Below, in pieces: positions 21,902 to 30,542 of a stretch of DNA of 64,000 bases. The notes beneath the pieces are model-generated. The model saw only the letters and a program-made list of their open reading frames with translations. It did no database searches and was not told the origin of the DNA. Numbering within the stretch: position 1 is the first letter of the stretch; each line of letters starts with the position of its first letter. Origin of the DNA: Citrobacter sp. FP75 (GTDB lineage Bacteria > Pseudomonadota > Gammaproteobacteria > Enterobacterales > Enterobacteriaceae); NCBI RefSeq assembly GCF_018342065.1, contig NZ_JAFDOE010000004.1, forward strand, positions 233,957 through 297,956. The letters run 5' to 3'. The translations under genes and the position numbers were made by a program.

Positions 21902-22564
21902 ATGAAGAAACGTGTATTTGTGATTGCTGCCATCGTGAGCGGCGCCCTGGCGGTTTCCGGCTGCACCACAAACCCTTATACCGGTGAACGCGAAGCGGGT
22001 AAATCCGGTATTGGCGCGGGCATTGGTTCGCTGGTCGGCGCAGGTATTGGCGCGCTCTCCTCGTCGAAGAAAGATCGCGGCAAAGGCGCGCTGATTGGCG
22101 CGGCTGCAGGGGCCGCCGTTGGCGGCGGTATCGGTTACTACATGGACGTGCAGGAAGCGAAACTGCGCGAAAAAATGCAGGGAACCGGCGTCAGCGTGAC
22201 GCGCAGTGGCGATAACATCATTCTGAATATGCCAAACAACGTCACCTTTGACAGCAGCAGTGCCAACCTGAAACCCGCCGGGGCAAACACCCTGACCGGC
22301 GTGGCAATGGTGCTGAAAGAGTACAATAAAACCGCGGTCAATGTGTTGGGCTTCACCGACAGCACCGGCAGCCAGGATCTGAATATGCGTCTGTCACAGC
22401 AGCGTGCAGACTCCGTCGCCAGCGCCCTGATCACTCAGGGTGTGGAAGCTAACCGTATCCGCACTCGCGGAATGGGCCCGGCGAATCCAATCGCCAGCAA
22501 CAGCACGGCAGAAGGTAAAGCGCAGAACCGCCGCGTAGAGATCACCTTAAGCCCGATCCAGTAA
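21902..22564 (+). CDS. yiaD: OmpA-domain outer-membrane lipoprotein YiaD
   Basis: 220-aa lipoprotein: lipobox LAVSGC with acylated Cys21, a glycine-rich zipper region (about 40-75, GIGAGIGSLVGAGIGAL), and a C-terminal OmpA-like peptidoglycan-binding domain (NLKPAGANTL, TDSTGSQDLN, LSQQRADSVASAL, NRRVEITL). In E. coli it is a multicopy suppressor of a bamD mutant. ATG 21902 has AAGGA upstream. Confidence 0.95.
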   Translation: MKKRVFVIAAIVSGALAVSGCTTNPYTGEREAGKSGIGAGIGSLVGAGIGALSSSKKDRGKGALIGAAAGAAVGGGIGYYMDVQEAKLREKMQGTGVSVTRSGDNIILNMPNNVTFDSSSANLKPAGANTLTGVAMVLKEYNKTAVNVLGFTDSTGSQDLNMRLSQQRADSVASALITQGVEANRIRTRGMGPANPIASNSTAEGKAQNRRVEITLSPIQ

Positions 22565-22572
22565 CGTTTTGT

Positions 22573-22600
22573 GCCGGATACTGGCAACTCCTTATCCGGT
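22573..22600. repeat. REP-like hairpin after yiaD
   Basis: GCCGGATA and TATCCGGT with a 12-nt loop, 9 nt past the yiaD stop. It resembles single enterobacterial REP units and may end or stabilise the yiaD mRNA. Confidence 0.5.
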
Positions 22601-22665
22601 ATGTAGCACTTGCCATCGTTGATTTTCACGCTAAGGTGTTCACACCAAATTCAGGGAAATCAGCG

Positions 22666-23682
22666 ATGAGCAAATCAACACGCGCCACCATCAGCGACGT
22701 GGCAAAAGCCGCAAAAACGGGTAAGACCAGCATTTCACGCTACCTCAACGGTGAAAAGCACCTGCTCTCCGACGCGCTGCTGGCCCGCATTGAACACGCC
22801 ATTGCCGACCTCGATTATCGCCCTAGCCTGATGGCGCGAGGTCTGAAACATGGGCGTACCCGCCTGATCGGCCTGATCATCGCCGACATTACCAACCCCT
22901 ACTCCGTCAACGTGTTAAGCGGTATCGAAGCCGCCTGTCGCGAAAAAGGCTTCACTCCGCTGGTCTGCAACACCAACAACGAGGTGGACCAGGAGCTGCA
23001 TTATCTCGACCTGCTGCGCAGTTACCAGGTCGAAGGGATTGTGGTCAACGCCGTTGGGATGCGCGAAGAAGGGTTGAACCGCCTGCAGCAGTCCGCGCTG
23101 CCGATGGTGCTGATTGACCGTAAGATCCCGGATTTCGCCTGCGATATGGTCGGACTGGATAACACCCAGGCAGCGACGGTTGCCACTGAACACCTGCTTG
23201 AGCAAGGCTTTGAAGCAATCCTGTTCCTCAGCGAGCCGCTGGGCATGGTCAACACGCGCCGCGAGCGTCTGAGCGCCTTTCGCGCCACGCTGGCGCAATA
23301 TCCTGGCGTTATCGCCGAAAATGCTGAGGTCCCGCTGGCGGAAAATACGCAACTGGATGACACGCTGCGCCAGTTTCATCAGCAGCATCGGGGGATGCGT
23401 AAAGCCGTTATCTCCGCCAATGGCGCGCTCACACTGCAGGTGGCCCGTTCGCTGAAGCGTATTGGCCTCCACTGGGGCAGCGACATCGGCCTGCTCGGTT
23501 TTGACGAGCTGGAATGGGCCGAGCTGGCAGGCGTCGGCATCACCACCCTGAAACAACCCACATGGCAGATTGGCTATACCGCCGTCGAGCAGGTTGTGCG
23601 CCGGATCGAGGGCAAATCGGATGCCATTCAGGAACAGGTTTTCTGCGGTGAGCTGATCGTCCGCGGCTCTACCGCCCGATAA
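22666..23682 (+). CDS. LacI-family repressor of 2-ketogluconate genes (PtxS/KguR-like)
   Basis: 338-aa LacI/GalR protein: N-terminal helix-turn-helix ATISDVAKAAKTGKTSISRYLNG, hinge, and a periplasmic-binding-protein-like core (IIADITNPYSVNVLSGIE, GLLGFDELEWAELAGVGITTL). Start 22666 (MSKSTRATISD) gives the standard HTH position; ten upstream in-frame residues are ignored. It lies 100 nt upstream of kguE in the same direction, and the operator between them matches the PtxS palindrome. The ligand is probably 2-ketogluconate, as in Pseudomonas PtxS (inference). Confidence 0.85.
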   Translation: MSKSTRATISDVAKAAKTGKTSISRYLNGEKHLLSDALLARIEHAIADLDYRPSLMARGLKHGRTRLIGLIIADITNPYSVNVLSGIEAACREKGFTPLVCNTNNEVDQELHYLDLLRSYQVEGIVVNAVGMREEGLNRLQQSALPMVLIDRKIPDFACDMVGLDNTQAATVATEHLLEQGFEAILFLSEPLGMVNTRRERLSAFRATLAQYPGVIAENAEVPLAENTQLDDTLRQFHQQHRGMRKAVISANGALTLQVARSLKRIGLHWGSDIGLLGFDELEWAELAGVGITTLKQPTWQIGYTAVEQVVRRIEGKSDAIQEQVFCGELIVRGSTAR

Positions 23683-23730
23683 ATTTCCTTCGTGATGGTG
23701 ATCATAAATTCGACATCGTAGTCTTTTCTT

Positions 23731-23744
23731 TGGAACCGGTTCCA
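23731..23744. promoter_or_regulatory. LacI-type operator before kguE
   Basis: Perfect 14-bp palindrome TGGAACCGGTTCCA, differing from the Pseudomonas PtxS site TGAAACCGGTTTCA at one symmetric position. A plausible promoter overlaps it (TTTGGA at 23729, 17-bp spacer, TTATAG at 23752), which fits repression. Confidence 0.8.
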
Positions 23745-23782
23745 TCTAGCGTTATAGCAAGAACGCAAGTTTTGGAGTTTTC

Positions 23783-24532
23783 ATGAAAAGAAAAATTATG
23801 GTGGTCACTGCCGCTTACGGTTACGACCAGGTACGCGCCGCAGGCGGGCAAACCGCCATGCTGCCCATTATTGCCGAAGCCGGAGCTGACGGTGTTGAAA
23901 TTCGCCGCGAGATGCTGAGCGACGCCGAGCTAAAAACGCTGCCGACCATGGCTTCCGCCATCGAAATTTTTGGTCTGCTGGCCTGCTACTCCGCCCCTGA
24001 ACCCCTGTTCGTTGAAGATGGCAACCTTAATCCCCGCCTTCCCGCGCTACTCCAGGAAGCGCAAGCCCTGCAGGCGCTGTGGTTGAAAGTCTCCCTTGGC
24101 CATTTTTCGCACAGCAAACAGTTCGACACATTACGTGAGTGGCTCGACAACAGCGGAATGGAACTGGTGGTCGAAAACGATCAAACGCCCTGCGGACGCC
24201 TGCAGCCTATGCTGCGCTTTCGTGATGCCTGCCAGACACAGGATCTGCCGATATCCCTGACCTTCGACATGGGCAACTGGCTGTGGGTCGGCGATTCTCC
24301 GGAAGACGCGGCGCAACAACTCGCCTCTGCCGTGGGCTATATCCATGTCAAAGCCGCTACACCGCATCACGACAGCTACCGTGCTGTTCCACCTGATGCG
24401 GCAGACTCGCGCTGGCTGGCGCTGTTAAACACGCTGCCCAACGATGTTCCACGCGGTATTGAATTCCCCCTGGAAGGGCAAGATTTGACGGCGGTAACCC
24501 GTCACTACGTCGAGCTGTTACGCAAGGAGTAA
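23783..24532 (+). CDS. kguE: 2-ketogluconate operon sugar-phosphate isomerase/epimerase-like protein KguE
   Basis: 249-aa TIM-barrel protein of the AP endonuclease family 2 / xylose isomerase-like group. Visible metal-ligand motifs include GADGVEIRRE, LVVENDQT, SLTFDMGNW and YIHVKAAT. In Pseudomonas kguE is the first gene of the kguEKTD operon; its exact reaction is not settled, so I give no substrate. RBS GGAG precedes ATG 23783. The kguK start follows after 3 nt. Confidence 0.82.
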   Translation: MKRKIMVVTAAYGYDQVRAAGGQTAMLPIIAEAGADGVEIRREMLSDAELKTLPTMASAIEIFGLLACYSAPEPLFVEDGNLNPRLPALLQEAQALQALWLKVSLGHFSHSKQFDTLREWLDNSGMELVVENDQTPCGRLQPMLRFRDACQTQDLPISLTFDMGNWLWVGDSPEDAAQQLASAVGYIHVKAATPHHDSYRAVPPDAADSRWLALLNTLPNDVPRGIEFPLEGQDLTAVTRHYVELLRKE

Positions 24533-24535
24533 CGC

Positions 24536-25474
24536 ATGAAAAACACACTGGATGTCGTCACCATTGGCGAGGCGATGGCGATGTTTGTCGCCACGCAAAC
24601 TGGCGAACTGGCTGATGTGGAGCCCTTTATCAAGCGCGTCGCAGGCGCGGAACTCAACGTGGCGACTGGTCTTGCTCGCCTGGGCCTTAACGTAGGCTGG
24701 GTAAGCCGCGTAGGTAATGACAGTTTTGGCCGTTTCATTGTTAAGTCGCTGGAAAAAGAAGGGATTGATGCGCAGGGAGTCACCCAGGACGAGCGCTATG
24801 CTACCGGCTTTCAGCTTAAATCTAAGGTCGAAAATGGAACCGATCCCATTGTGGAGTACTTCCGCAAAGGTTCCGCTGCCAGCCATCTCAGCATTGAGGA
24901 TTACCACGAAGCGTACTTCTCCAGCGCACGTCACCTGCACCTGAGCGGCGTGGCAGCAGCGTTGTCCGACAGTTCGTATGAACTGCTGGCCCATACCGCC
25001 CGCACCATGAAAGCACAGGGTAAGACACTCTCGTTCGACCCTAACTTGCGCCCGGTACTGTGGAAAAGCGAAGCCGAAATGGTGGAAAAACTGAACCGAC
25101 TGGCATTCCAGGCAGACTGGGTTTTGCCGGGGTTAAAAGAGGGCATGATTTTAACCGGACAACAGACACCAGAAGCCATCGCAGACTTTTATCTGCGCCA
25201 CGGCGTGAAGGCGGTAATCATAAAAACAGGGGCCGATGGCGCCTGGTATAAAGCCGCCAACGGCGAGCAGGGCTGCGTCGCGCCGGTAAACGTCGACAAC
25301 GTGGTCGATACCGTCGGCGCAGGTGATGGCTTTGCCGTGGGCGTTATCAGCGCCCTGCTGGAAGGTCGCCCGCTGCATCAGGCGGTGACCCGAGGCAATA
25401 AAATTGGCGCACTGGCCATTCAGGTTCAGGGCGACAGCGAAGGATTACCCACACGTGAACAATTAGGGGAATAA
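24536..25474 (+). CDS. kguK: 2-ketogluconate kinase KguK (PfkB family)
   Basis: 312-aa ribokinase/PfkB sugar kinase predicted to phosphorylate 2-keto-D-gluconate to the 6-phosphate. The N-terminal motif GEAMAMFVA and substrate motif AGAELNVATGLARLG are present, and the second PfkB signature DTVGAGDGFAVGVISALLEG holds the catalytic Asp. Annotation as 2-dehydro-3-deoxygluconokinase would be an alternative from sequence alone; the operon favours ketogluconate. Confidence 0.82.
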   Translation: MKNTLDVVTIGEAMAMFVATQTGELADVEPFIKRVAGAELNVATGLARLGLNVGWVSRVGNDSFGRFIVKSLEKEGIDAQGVTQDERYATGFQLKSKVENGTDPIVEYFRKGSAASHLSIEDYHEAYFSSARHLHLSGVAAALSDSSYELLAHTARTMKAQGKTLSFDPNLRPVLWKSEAEMVEKLNRLAFQADWVLPGLKEGMILTGQQTPEAIADFYLRHGVKAVIIKTGADGAWYKAANGEQGCVAPVNVDNVVDTVGAGDGFAVGVISALLEGRPLHQAVTRGNKIGALAIQVQGDSEGLPTREQLGE

Positions 25475-25544
25475 ACTCCCGGCCAACTCTGTCTCTGTAC
25501 CCTACAAACAGAGGCGGCGTATCAGCATAACCAGAGGGCAGTCT

Positions 25545-26825
25545 ATGAATAGCTCAACCAATGCAGCAAAACGCTGGTGGTACATCATGCCAATCGTGTT
25601 TATCACGTACAGCCTGGCGTATCTCGACCGCGCGAACTTCAGCTTCGCCTCCGCCGCCGGTATCAACGAAGACCTCGGTATTACCAAAGGGATCTCTTCC
25701 CTGCTGGGCGCGCTGTTTTTCCTCGGCTATTTCTTCTTTCAGATCCCAGGCGCAATTTACGCCGAACGCCGCAGCGTGCGAAAACTGATTTTTGTCTGTC
25801 TGATCCTCTGGGGCGGATGTGCCTCACTGACCGGCATGGTCAGTAACATCCCCATGCTTGTCGCCATTCGCTTTATTCTTGGCGTCGTTGAAGCTGCCGT
25901 GATGCCCGCAATGCTGATATACATCAGTAACTGGTTTACCAAATCCGAGCGCTCGCGCGCCAACACTTTCCTGATCCTCGGTAACCCGGTTACCGTGCTG
26001 TGGATGTCCGTGGTTTCCGGTTATCTGATTCAGGCGCTTGGCTGGCGTGAAATGTTCATCATTGAGGGCTTTCCGGCTGTCATCTGGGCGTTCTGCTGGT
26101 GGATGCTGGTCAAAGACAAGCCTTCCCAGGTGGGCTGGCTAACGGAAGCCGAAAAAAGCGCGCTGCAGGCGCAACTGGAACAAGAGCAGCAGGGGATTAA
26201 AGCTGTACGAAACTATGGTGAGGCTTTTCGCTCACGCAATGTGATCCTGCTGTGTATGCAGTATTTCACCTGGAGTATTGGCGTTTACGGTTTTGTATTA
26301 TGGCTGCCGTCCATCATCCGCAGCGGCGGCGAAAATCTGGGTATGGTGGAAGTGGGCTGGCTTTCCTCGGTCCCGTATCTGGCCGCAACCGTTGCCATGA
26401 TCCTGGCTTCATGGGCTTCCGACAAACTGCAAAACCGTAAGCTATTCGTCTGGCCACTGTTGCTGATTGCGGCTTGTGCCTTTATTGGCTCCTGGGCCGT
26501 TGGCGCTGACCACTTCTGGATTTCTTACACCCTGCTAGTGATTGCGGGTGCGGCAATGTACGCCCCTTATGGCCCTTTCTTTGCCATTATTCCTGAAATG
26601 CTGCCACGTAATGTCGCCGGAGGCGCCATGGCGCTAATTAACAGTATGGGCGCGCTAGGCTCATTCTTTGGCTCCTGGTTTGTTGGCTACCTCAATGGCA
26701 CCACCGGCAGCCCGTCCGCCTCGTACATTTTTATGGGGGTGGCGCTTTTTGTCTCAGTGTGGCTAACTTTAATTGTTAAGCCTGCTAATAATCAGCAACT
26801 CCCCGTTGGCGCACGCCACGCTTAA
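25545..26825 (+). CDS. kguT: 2-ketogluconate MFS transporter KguT
   Basis: 426-aa major facilitator of the anion:cation symporter (phthalate/tartrate) group with 12 helices. Signature segments are SLAYLDRANFSFA in helix 1 and GVVEAAVMPAMLIYISNWF in helix 4. AGAGGG precedes ATG 25545. It lies between the kinase and reductase genes, as in Pseudomonas kguEKTD, so 2-ketogluconate is the likely substrate. Confidence 0.82.
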   Translation: MNSSTNAAKRWWYIMPIVFITYSLAYLDRANFSFASAAGINEDLGITKGISSLLGALFFLGYFFFQIPGAIYAERRSVRKLIFVCLILWGGCASLTGMVSNIPMLVAIRFILGVVEAAVMPAMLIYISNWFTKSERSRANTFLILGNPVTVLWMSVVSGYLIQALGWREMFIIEGFPAVIWAFCWWMLVKDKPSQVGWLTEAEKSALQAQLEQEQQGIKAVRNYGEAFRSRNVILLCMQYFTWSIGVYGFVLWLPSIIRSGGENLGMVEVGWLSSVPYLAATVAMILASWASDKLQNRKLFVWPLLLIAACAFIGSWAVGADHFWISYTLLVIAGAAMYAPYGPFFAIIPEMLPRNVAGGAMALINSMGALGSFFGSWFVGYLNGTTGSPSASYIFMGVALFVSVWLTLIVKPANNQQLPVGARHA

Positions 26826-26847
26826 ATTTTAACTTACGGAGATTCGC

Positions 26848-27822
26848 ATGAAGCCGTCCATTATTCTCTATAAAGCGTTACCTGACGATTTACTGCACCG
26901 CCTGGAAGAGCATTTTACTGTGACTCAGGTGCCTAACCTGCGCCCGGAAACGGTCGCACAGCACGCCGAAGCTTTTGCCAGTGCGGAAGGTCTGCTGGGC
27001 TCCAGCGAAACCGTCAATAGCGCCCTGCTGGAGAAAATGCCCAGGCTGCGTGCGACCTCAACGATCTCTGTAGGCTATGACAATTTCGACGTTGATGCGC
27101 TTAACGCACGTAAGGTGCTGCTGATGCACACGCCAACCGTGCTGACCGAAACCGTGGCTGATACGGTGATGGCGCTGGTGCTGAGCACCGCTCGCCGTGT
27201 GGTAGAAGTGGCTGAACGCGTGAAAGTGGGCGAATGGACCAAAAGTATCGGGCCGGACTGGTTTGGCACCGATGTACACCACAAAACATTGGGGATCGTC
27301 GGCATGGGCCGCATCGGCCTGGCGCTGGCACAACGCGCACATTTCGGCTTTGGTATGCCGATTCTCTATAACGCTCGCCGTCAGCATAAGGAAGCGGAAG
27401 AGCGCTTCAACGCGCGCTACTGCAATCTGGATACGCTGTTGCAAGAGTCTGATTTTGTTTGTCTGATCCTGCCATTAACCGAAGAAACGCATCATCTGTT
27501 TAGTACCGAGCAGTTTGCCAAAATGAAGTCCTCCGCCATTTTCATTAATGCCGGACGTGGCCCGGTCGTGGATGAAACCGCGTTGATTGCGGCGCTGCAA
27601 AGCGGGGAAATTCATGCCGCCGGTCTGGATGTGTTTGAGCAGGAACCGCTGCCCGTGGACTCACCGCTGCTGTCGCTGCCAAACGTGGTAGCAGTACCGC
27701 ATATTGGTTCAGCAACCCATGAAACGCGCTACAACATGGCGGCCTGCGCGGTGGATAACCTCATTGATGCGCTGCAAGGGAACGTCGAGAAGAACTGCGT
27801 GAACCCGCAGGTGGCAGGATAA
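26848..27822 (+). CDS. ghrB: Glyoxylate/hydroxypyruvate/2-ketogluconate reductase GhrB
   Basis: 324-aa D-2-hydroxyacid dehydrogenase. The nucleotide-binding motif is [14 protein letters not shown], the catalytic arginine lies in [11 protein letters not shown], the glutamate in LDVFEQEPL and the histidine in [10 protein letters not shown]. In E. coli ghrB (yiaE) stands alone; here it is the last gene of the kgu cluster, in the place of Pseudomonas kguD, and would reduce the 6-phospho-2-ketogluconate or the free keto acid (inference). RBS CGGAG at 26836-26840. Confidence 0.92.
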   Translation: MKPSIILYKALPDDLLHRLEEHFTVTQVPNLRPETVAQHAEAFASAEGLLGSSETVNSALLEKMPRLRATSTISVGYDNFDVDALNARKVLLMHTPTVLTETVADTVMALVLSTARRVVEVAERVKVGEWTKSIGPDWFGTDVHHKTLGIVGMGRIGLALAQRAHFGFGMPILYNARRQHKEAEERFNARYCNLDTLLQESDFVCLILPLTEETHHLFSTEQFAKMKSSAIFINAGRGPVVDETALIAALQSGEIHAAGLDVFEQEPLPVDSPLLSLPNVVAVPHIGSATHETRYNMAACAVDNLIDALQGNVEKNCVNPQVAG

Positions 27823-27857
27823 AAAAATGCCGGGCGGCGCTAATGCGTACCCGGCAT
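27820..27857 (-). terminator. Terminator between ghrB and yiaF
   Basis: ATGCCGGG (27827-27834) / CCCGGCAT (27850-27857). On the minus strand it is followed by seven T, so it is a good terminator for yiaF; on the plus strand the T-run is weak. Confidence 0.75.
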
Positions 27858-27880
27858 TCTGTATACCGTTATTGCGAGAA

Positions 27881-28591
27881 TTACTGGGCTGCGTTCACCG
27901 CAGCAGTCCAGGCCTGATTAAATGCCTGATGCTGGGCTGCCAGCGGGCCAATCAGCGTATTGTACTGACTTGCCTGTTGTGATGTCGGGAACTGGATACC
28001 ATTCGCCACAAAGCTCACCTGCGTATCCTGCTGTGCGATAAAATCACCCACCTGTACCAGCTGCTGCGTGAAGATTTGCGCGGCAGGAATCAGCGGCTGT
28101 AACGCCTCTGACGGTGCGGTCACGACTTTGCTGTAGACCTGATCAAAGACCGGTTTCAGATCTTCGCTTTGTTTCAGCGCACCACGTGCGGCATCTGCCT
28201 GCAGCTTCGCATTCTGCAGTTGTTGCCCTAACACGCCCAGCGCACCATTTGCCTGACGCAGCGGTTCACGCTGAGTCACATAATCCTGAGGAACACGGAT
28301 GGCATTTACACTATCAACAACCGGGCGCAGACCGGAGTCCATCGCCTGATTGACCTGCTGCGAATAGCCATAAAGAATCGCGTAATCGGAGACAAACGGG
28401 CCAAACTGTTTTTTCTGATCGGCGGTCAGCGTCGGTAAACGCTCTCCGCTACGCATTGCAGTATTCTGCAGGAAATCGACAAACGCTTTGCGTTGATCGC
28501 CTTCTTTATCAAAACACCCACTCAGGCCAACTACCATTAAGAGCGCCAAAACAGGCGCAAACCAGCGAGAGCAGGACTTACCTGTCGCCAT
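27881..28591 (-). CDS. yiaF: DUF3053 lipoprotein YiaF
   Basis: 236-aa predicted lipoprotein: N-terminal hydrophobic segment ending VVGLSGC (Cys26), followed by FDKEGDQRKAFVDFLQ and a long helical region. The family is conserved in enterobacteria and has no settled function. Convergent with ghrB. Confidence 0.88.
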   Translation of the reverse strand: MATGKSCSRWFAPVLALLMVVGLSGCFDKEGDQRKAFVDFLQNTAMRSGERLPTLTADQKKQFGPFVSDYAILYGYSQQVNQAMDSGLRPVVDSVNAIRVPQDYVTQREPLRQANGALGVLGQQLQNAKLQADAARGALKQSEDLKPVFDQVYSKVVTAPSEALQPLIPAAQIFTQQLVQVGDFIAQQDTQVSFVANGIQFPTSQQASQYNTLIGPLAAQHQAFNQAWTAAVNAAQ

Positions 28592-28969
28592 TTTAATACT
28601 CCTTCACCCAAAAATGCGCACAACGACACCCGCGTGCCTGACGATGACAAGGATAGTCCAGGTCAGCCCCGCAAGATACCCTTTCCGCGTAATCTTGTGG
28701 GGGAAAATAACCGTTTCTGCGACCCTGCGTTTTGCTAAACAATGCGCCATAAGCCGAACGACGTAATATTTTCGTCATCTTTACAATTGCGTTTAGGCGA
28801 TCGGAGATCCCGACCTTTATCAGGCCGTTAGCAAACGACAGGTTGACTCCGCGCTCCGCTGAAACGCATCCCCCCACGCAAACCAGGCGCTCACCTTCAT
28901 TTTTTACGACTATTCTTAATGAGCTTCGATGAAATTCACGATCCCGCTGTGTGATTTTAGGAGTCCTCA
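28592..28969. other. yiaF-yiaG divergent intergenic region
   Basis: 378 nt that must hold promoters for both divergent genes. A stem with 11-bp arms (28667-28677 and 28692-28702) lies in the yiaF leader. An open frame on the minus strand (28593-28970) has no family features and is not called. TTTTAGGAG before yiaG is the ribosome site. Nothing else recognised. Confidence 0.5.
28667..28702 (-). other. Hairpin in the yiaF leader
   Basis: CCCCGCAAGAT and ATCTTGTGGGG with a 14-nt loop, 10 of 11 positions pairing. About 75-110 nt upstream of the yiaF start. Role unknown. Confidence 0.5.
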
Positions 28970-29260
28970 ATGGAATATAAAGATCCTATGCTTGAACTGC
29001 TTAGCAGTCTGGAACAGATTGTTTTTAAAGATGTATCGCAGACGGTTACCCTGAAGCAAAAAGCCAACCCCTTTACTGAATTTGAACAGCTACGACGAGG
29101 GACGGGTTTAAAAACCGATGATTTTGCCCGAGTAATGGGCGTAACCGTCGCTATGGTTCATGAGTGGGAGTCTAAGCGCGTAAAGCCTTCCAGCACCGAA
29201 TTGAAATTGATGCGCCTGATTCAGGCCGACCCAAGACTAAGTAAGCAATTGATGGATTGA
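28970..29260 (+). CDS. yiaG: XRE-type HTH regulator YiaG
   Basis: 96-aa protein with a HigA/XRE-type helix-turn-helix (about residues 42-80: RGTGLKTDDFARVMGVTVAMVHEWES). Same length as E. coli YiaG. No toxin gene is adjacent, so it is probably a stand-alone regulator. AGGAG precedes ATG 28970. A terminator follows at 29284. Confidence 0.9.
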   Translation: MEYKDPMLELLSSLEQIVFKDVSQTVTLKQKANPFTEFEQLRRGTGLKTDDFARVMGVTVAMVHEWESKRVKPSSTELKLMRLIQADPRLSKQLMD

Positions 29261-29283
29261 GATATTTTCTAGTTCTTCTTAAG

Positions 29284-29308
29284 AACGGTCCTGCAAAAGG
29301 ACCGTTTT
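29284..29308 (+). terminator. Terminator of yiaG
   Basis: AACGGTCC / GGACCGTT with loop TGCAAAA, followed by TTTTCC. Confidence 0.8.
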
Positions 29309-29379
29309 CCTACCTGCTCCAACAACAAAAAAGAAAATAGTAGTTGCATCCTCAGGCATAAAATGAGTTAATGCGCTCA

Positions 29380-29541
29380 ACGGTTTGACGTACAGACCAT
29401 TACAGCAGTTTAGTAAGGCAAGTCCCTTCAAGAGTTATCATTGATACCCTTCGTAGTGAGCATTTTCCTTTACTGTTAAAAAATCTGTAAAGCACGCCAT
29501 ATCGCCGAAAGGCACACTTATTTTTTAAAAGGTAATACACT
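29380..29541 (+). promoter_or_regulatory. cspA cold-shock leader (RNA thermosensor)
   Basis: 162-nt leader beginning with the cold box ACGGTTTGACGTACAGACC and matching the E. coli cspA leader closely from memory. Later conserved blocks are AGGCAAGTCCCTTCAAGAG and the upstream box CGCCGAAAGGCACACTTA just before the RBS AAAGGT. In E. coli this RNA refolds at low temperature to allow efficient translation. Confidence 0.88.
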
Positions 29542-29754
29542 ATGTCCGGTAAAATGACTGGTATCGTAAAATGGTTCAACGCTGATAAAGGCTTCGGTTT
29601 CATCACTCCTGACGATGGCTCAAAAGACGTGTTCGTACACTTCTCTGCTATCCAGAACGAAGGCTACAAATCTCTGGATGAAGGTCAGAAAGTTTCCTTC
29701 ACCATCGAAAGCGGCGCTAAAGGCCCGGCAGCTGGCAACGTAACCAGCCTGTAA
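29542..29754 (+). CDS. cspA: Major cold-shock protein CspA
   Basis: 70-aa single-stranded nucleic acid binding protein and RNA chaperone. RNP1 KGFGFITP and RNP2 VFVHFSAI are intact; differs from E. coli CspA by only a few conservative residues. Its position between yiaG and glyS is that of cspA and not of its paralogues, and the long leader confirms this. Confidence 0.97.
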   Translation: MSGKMTGIVKWFNADKGFGFITPDDGSKDVFVHFSAIQNEGYKSLDEGQKVSFTIESGAKGPAAGNVTSL

Positions 29755-29778
29755 GCTTAAAAAGCTAAAAAATTCAAG

Positions 29779-29807
29779 ATCCCTGCCAAACGGCGGGGAT
29801 TTTTTTA
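29779..29807 (+). terminator. Terminator of cspA
   Basis: ATCCCTGCC / GGCGGGGAT with loop AAAC, followed by seven T. Confidence 0.88.
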
Positions 29808-29866
29808 TCTGTTTTTCACACTAAATCCCCCAACTGCTTCTTTGCATTACTTTACCCACCGCACCT

Positions 29867-29897
29867 TTGACCTTTCCCTAAGGGTAAGCTTTATAGT
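29867..29897 (+). promoter_or_regulatory. CueR-type promoter of cueP
   Basis: -35 TTGACC and -10 TATAGT are separated by 19 bp, the long spacer typical of MerR-family promoters. The spacer carries the dyad ACCTTTCCC-TAA-GGGTAAGCT, resembling CueR sites of copA and cueO. Copper induction through CueR is expected. Confidence 0.82.
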
Positions 29898-29939
29898 ACG
29901 CCGGCATGTATTCCACAATTTCCACAAGGAATTGAAGCT

Positions 29940-30479
29940 ATGTCGAAATCCTCACTGCTGCTGTTATTAGGTTTGCTCACCACAAGTAGCGTATTCGCTG
30001 CTACTCCAGAATCAACCTTTCTGGCGCAACACGGGCTGAGCGGGAAATCCGTTGAGCAAATCGTCGACGCCATTGACCAGTCGCCTCAGAGCCGACCACT
30101 GCCTTATTCCGCTGCCATCACCAGCACCGAGCTGAAGCTCTCTTCCGGTGAACAGGTTTATACGCTGCCGCTCGGTGACAAATTCTATCTCTCCTTTGCC
30201 CCGTATGAATGGCAAACCCATCCCTGTTTCAACCACAGCCTTTCTGGCTGCAAGGGAGAAATGCCCGAGAAAACCTTTGATGTCAAAGTGACGGATAGCA
30301 AGGGTGACGTTGTGGTGCAGAAAGAGATGACGAGTTATCGCAATGGTTTTATCGGCGTATGGCTGCCGCGCAATATGGAAGGCACGATTGAAGTCAGCTA
30401 CAACGGCAAAAAAGCCACTCATGCCATTAAGACGATGAATGACAGCCAGACCTGCCTGACCGAATTGCAACTGCGCTAA
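29940..30479 (+). CDS. cueP: Periplasmic copper-binding protein CueP
   Basis: 179-aa protein with a signal peptide ending SVFA before ATPES. The three cysteines known from Salmonella CueP (96, 104 and 172) are all at those positions (HPCFNHSLSGC, QTCLTEL). CueP binds copper in the periplasm and passes it to other proteins such as SodCII in Salmonella. E. coli K-12 lacks cueP; it is found in genera without the Cus efflux system. Single gene between cspA and glyS, as in Salmonella, behind a CueR-type promoter. Confidence 0.9.
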   Translation: MSKSSLLLLLGLLTTSSVFAATPESTFLAQHGLSGKSVEQIVDAIDQSPQSRPLPYSAAITSTELKLSSGEQVYTLPLGDKFYLSFAPYEWQTHPCFNHSLSGCKGEMPEKTFDVKVTDSKGDVVVQKEMTSYRNGFIGVWLPRNMEGTIEVSYNGKKATHAIKTMNDSQTCLTELQLR

Positions 30480-30485
30480 CAACAT

Positions 30486-30523
30486 AAAAAAATGCCGGAT
30501 GGCGCAACGCGATCCGGCATTTT
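30486..30523. terminator. Bidirectional terminator between cueP and glyS
   Basis: AATGCCGGAT / ATCCGGCATT (30491-30500, 30512-30521) with an A-run on the left and T-run on the right, so it can end both cueP and the convergent glyS transcripts. Confidence 0.85.
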
Positions 30524-30542
30524 CTACGTCAGCTCAGGGCCG

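Noticed and set aside
28593-28970. 125-codon open frame between yiaF and yiaG
   Set aside because: Fits the gap but has no Shine-Dalgarno, no family features and covers the likely yiaG promoter and a hairpin. I keep the region as non-coding.
28970-29260. yiaG as antitoxin of a HigBA-type pair
   Set aside because: The protein is HigA-like, but no toxin-size gene lies next to it in the same direction.
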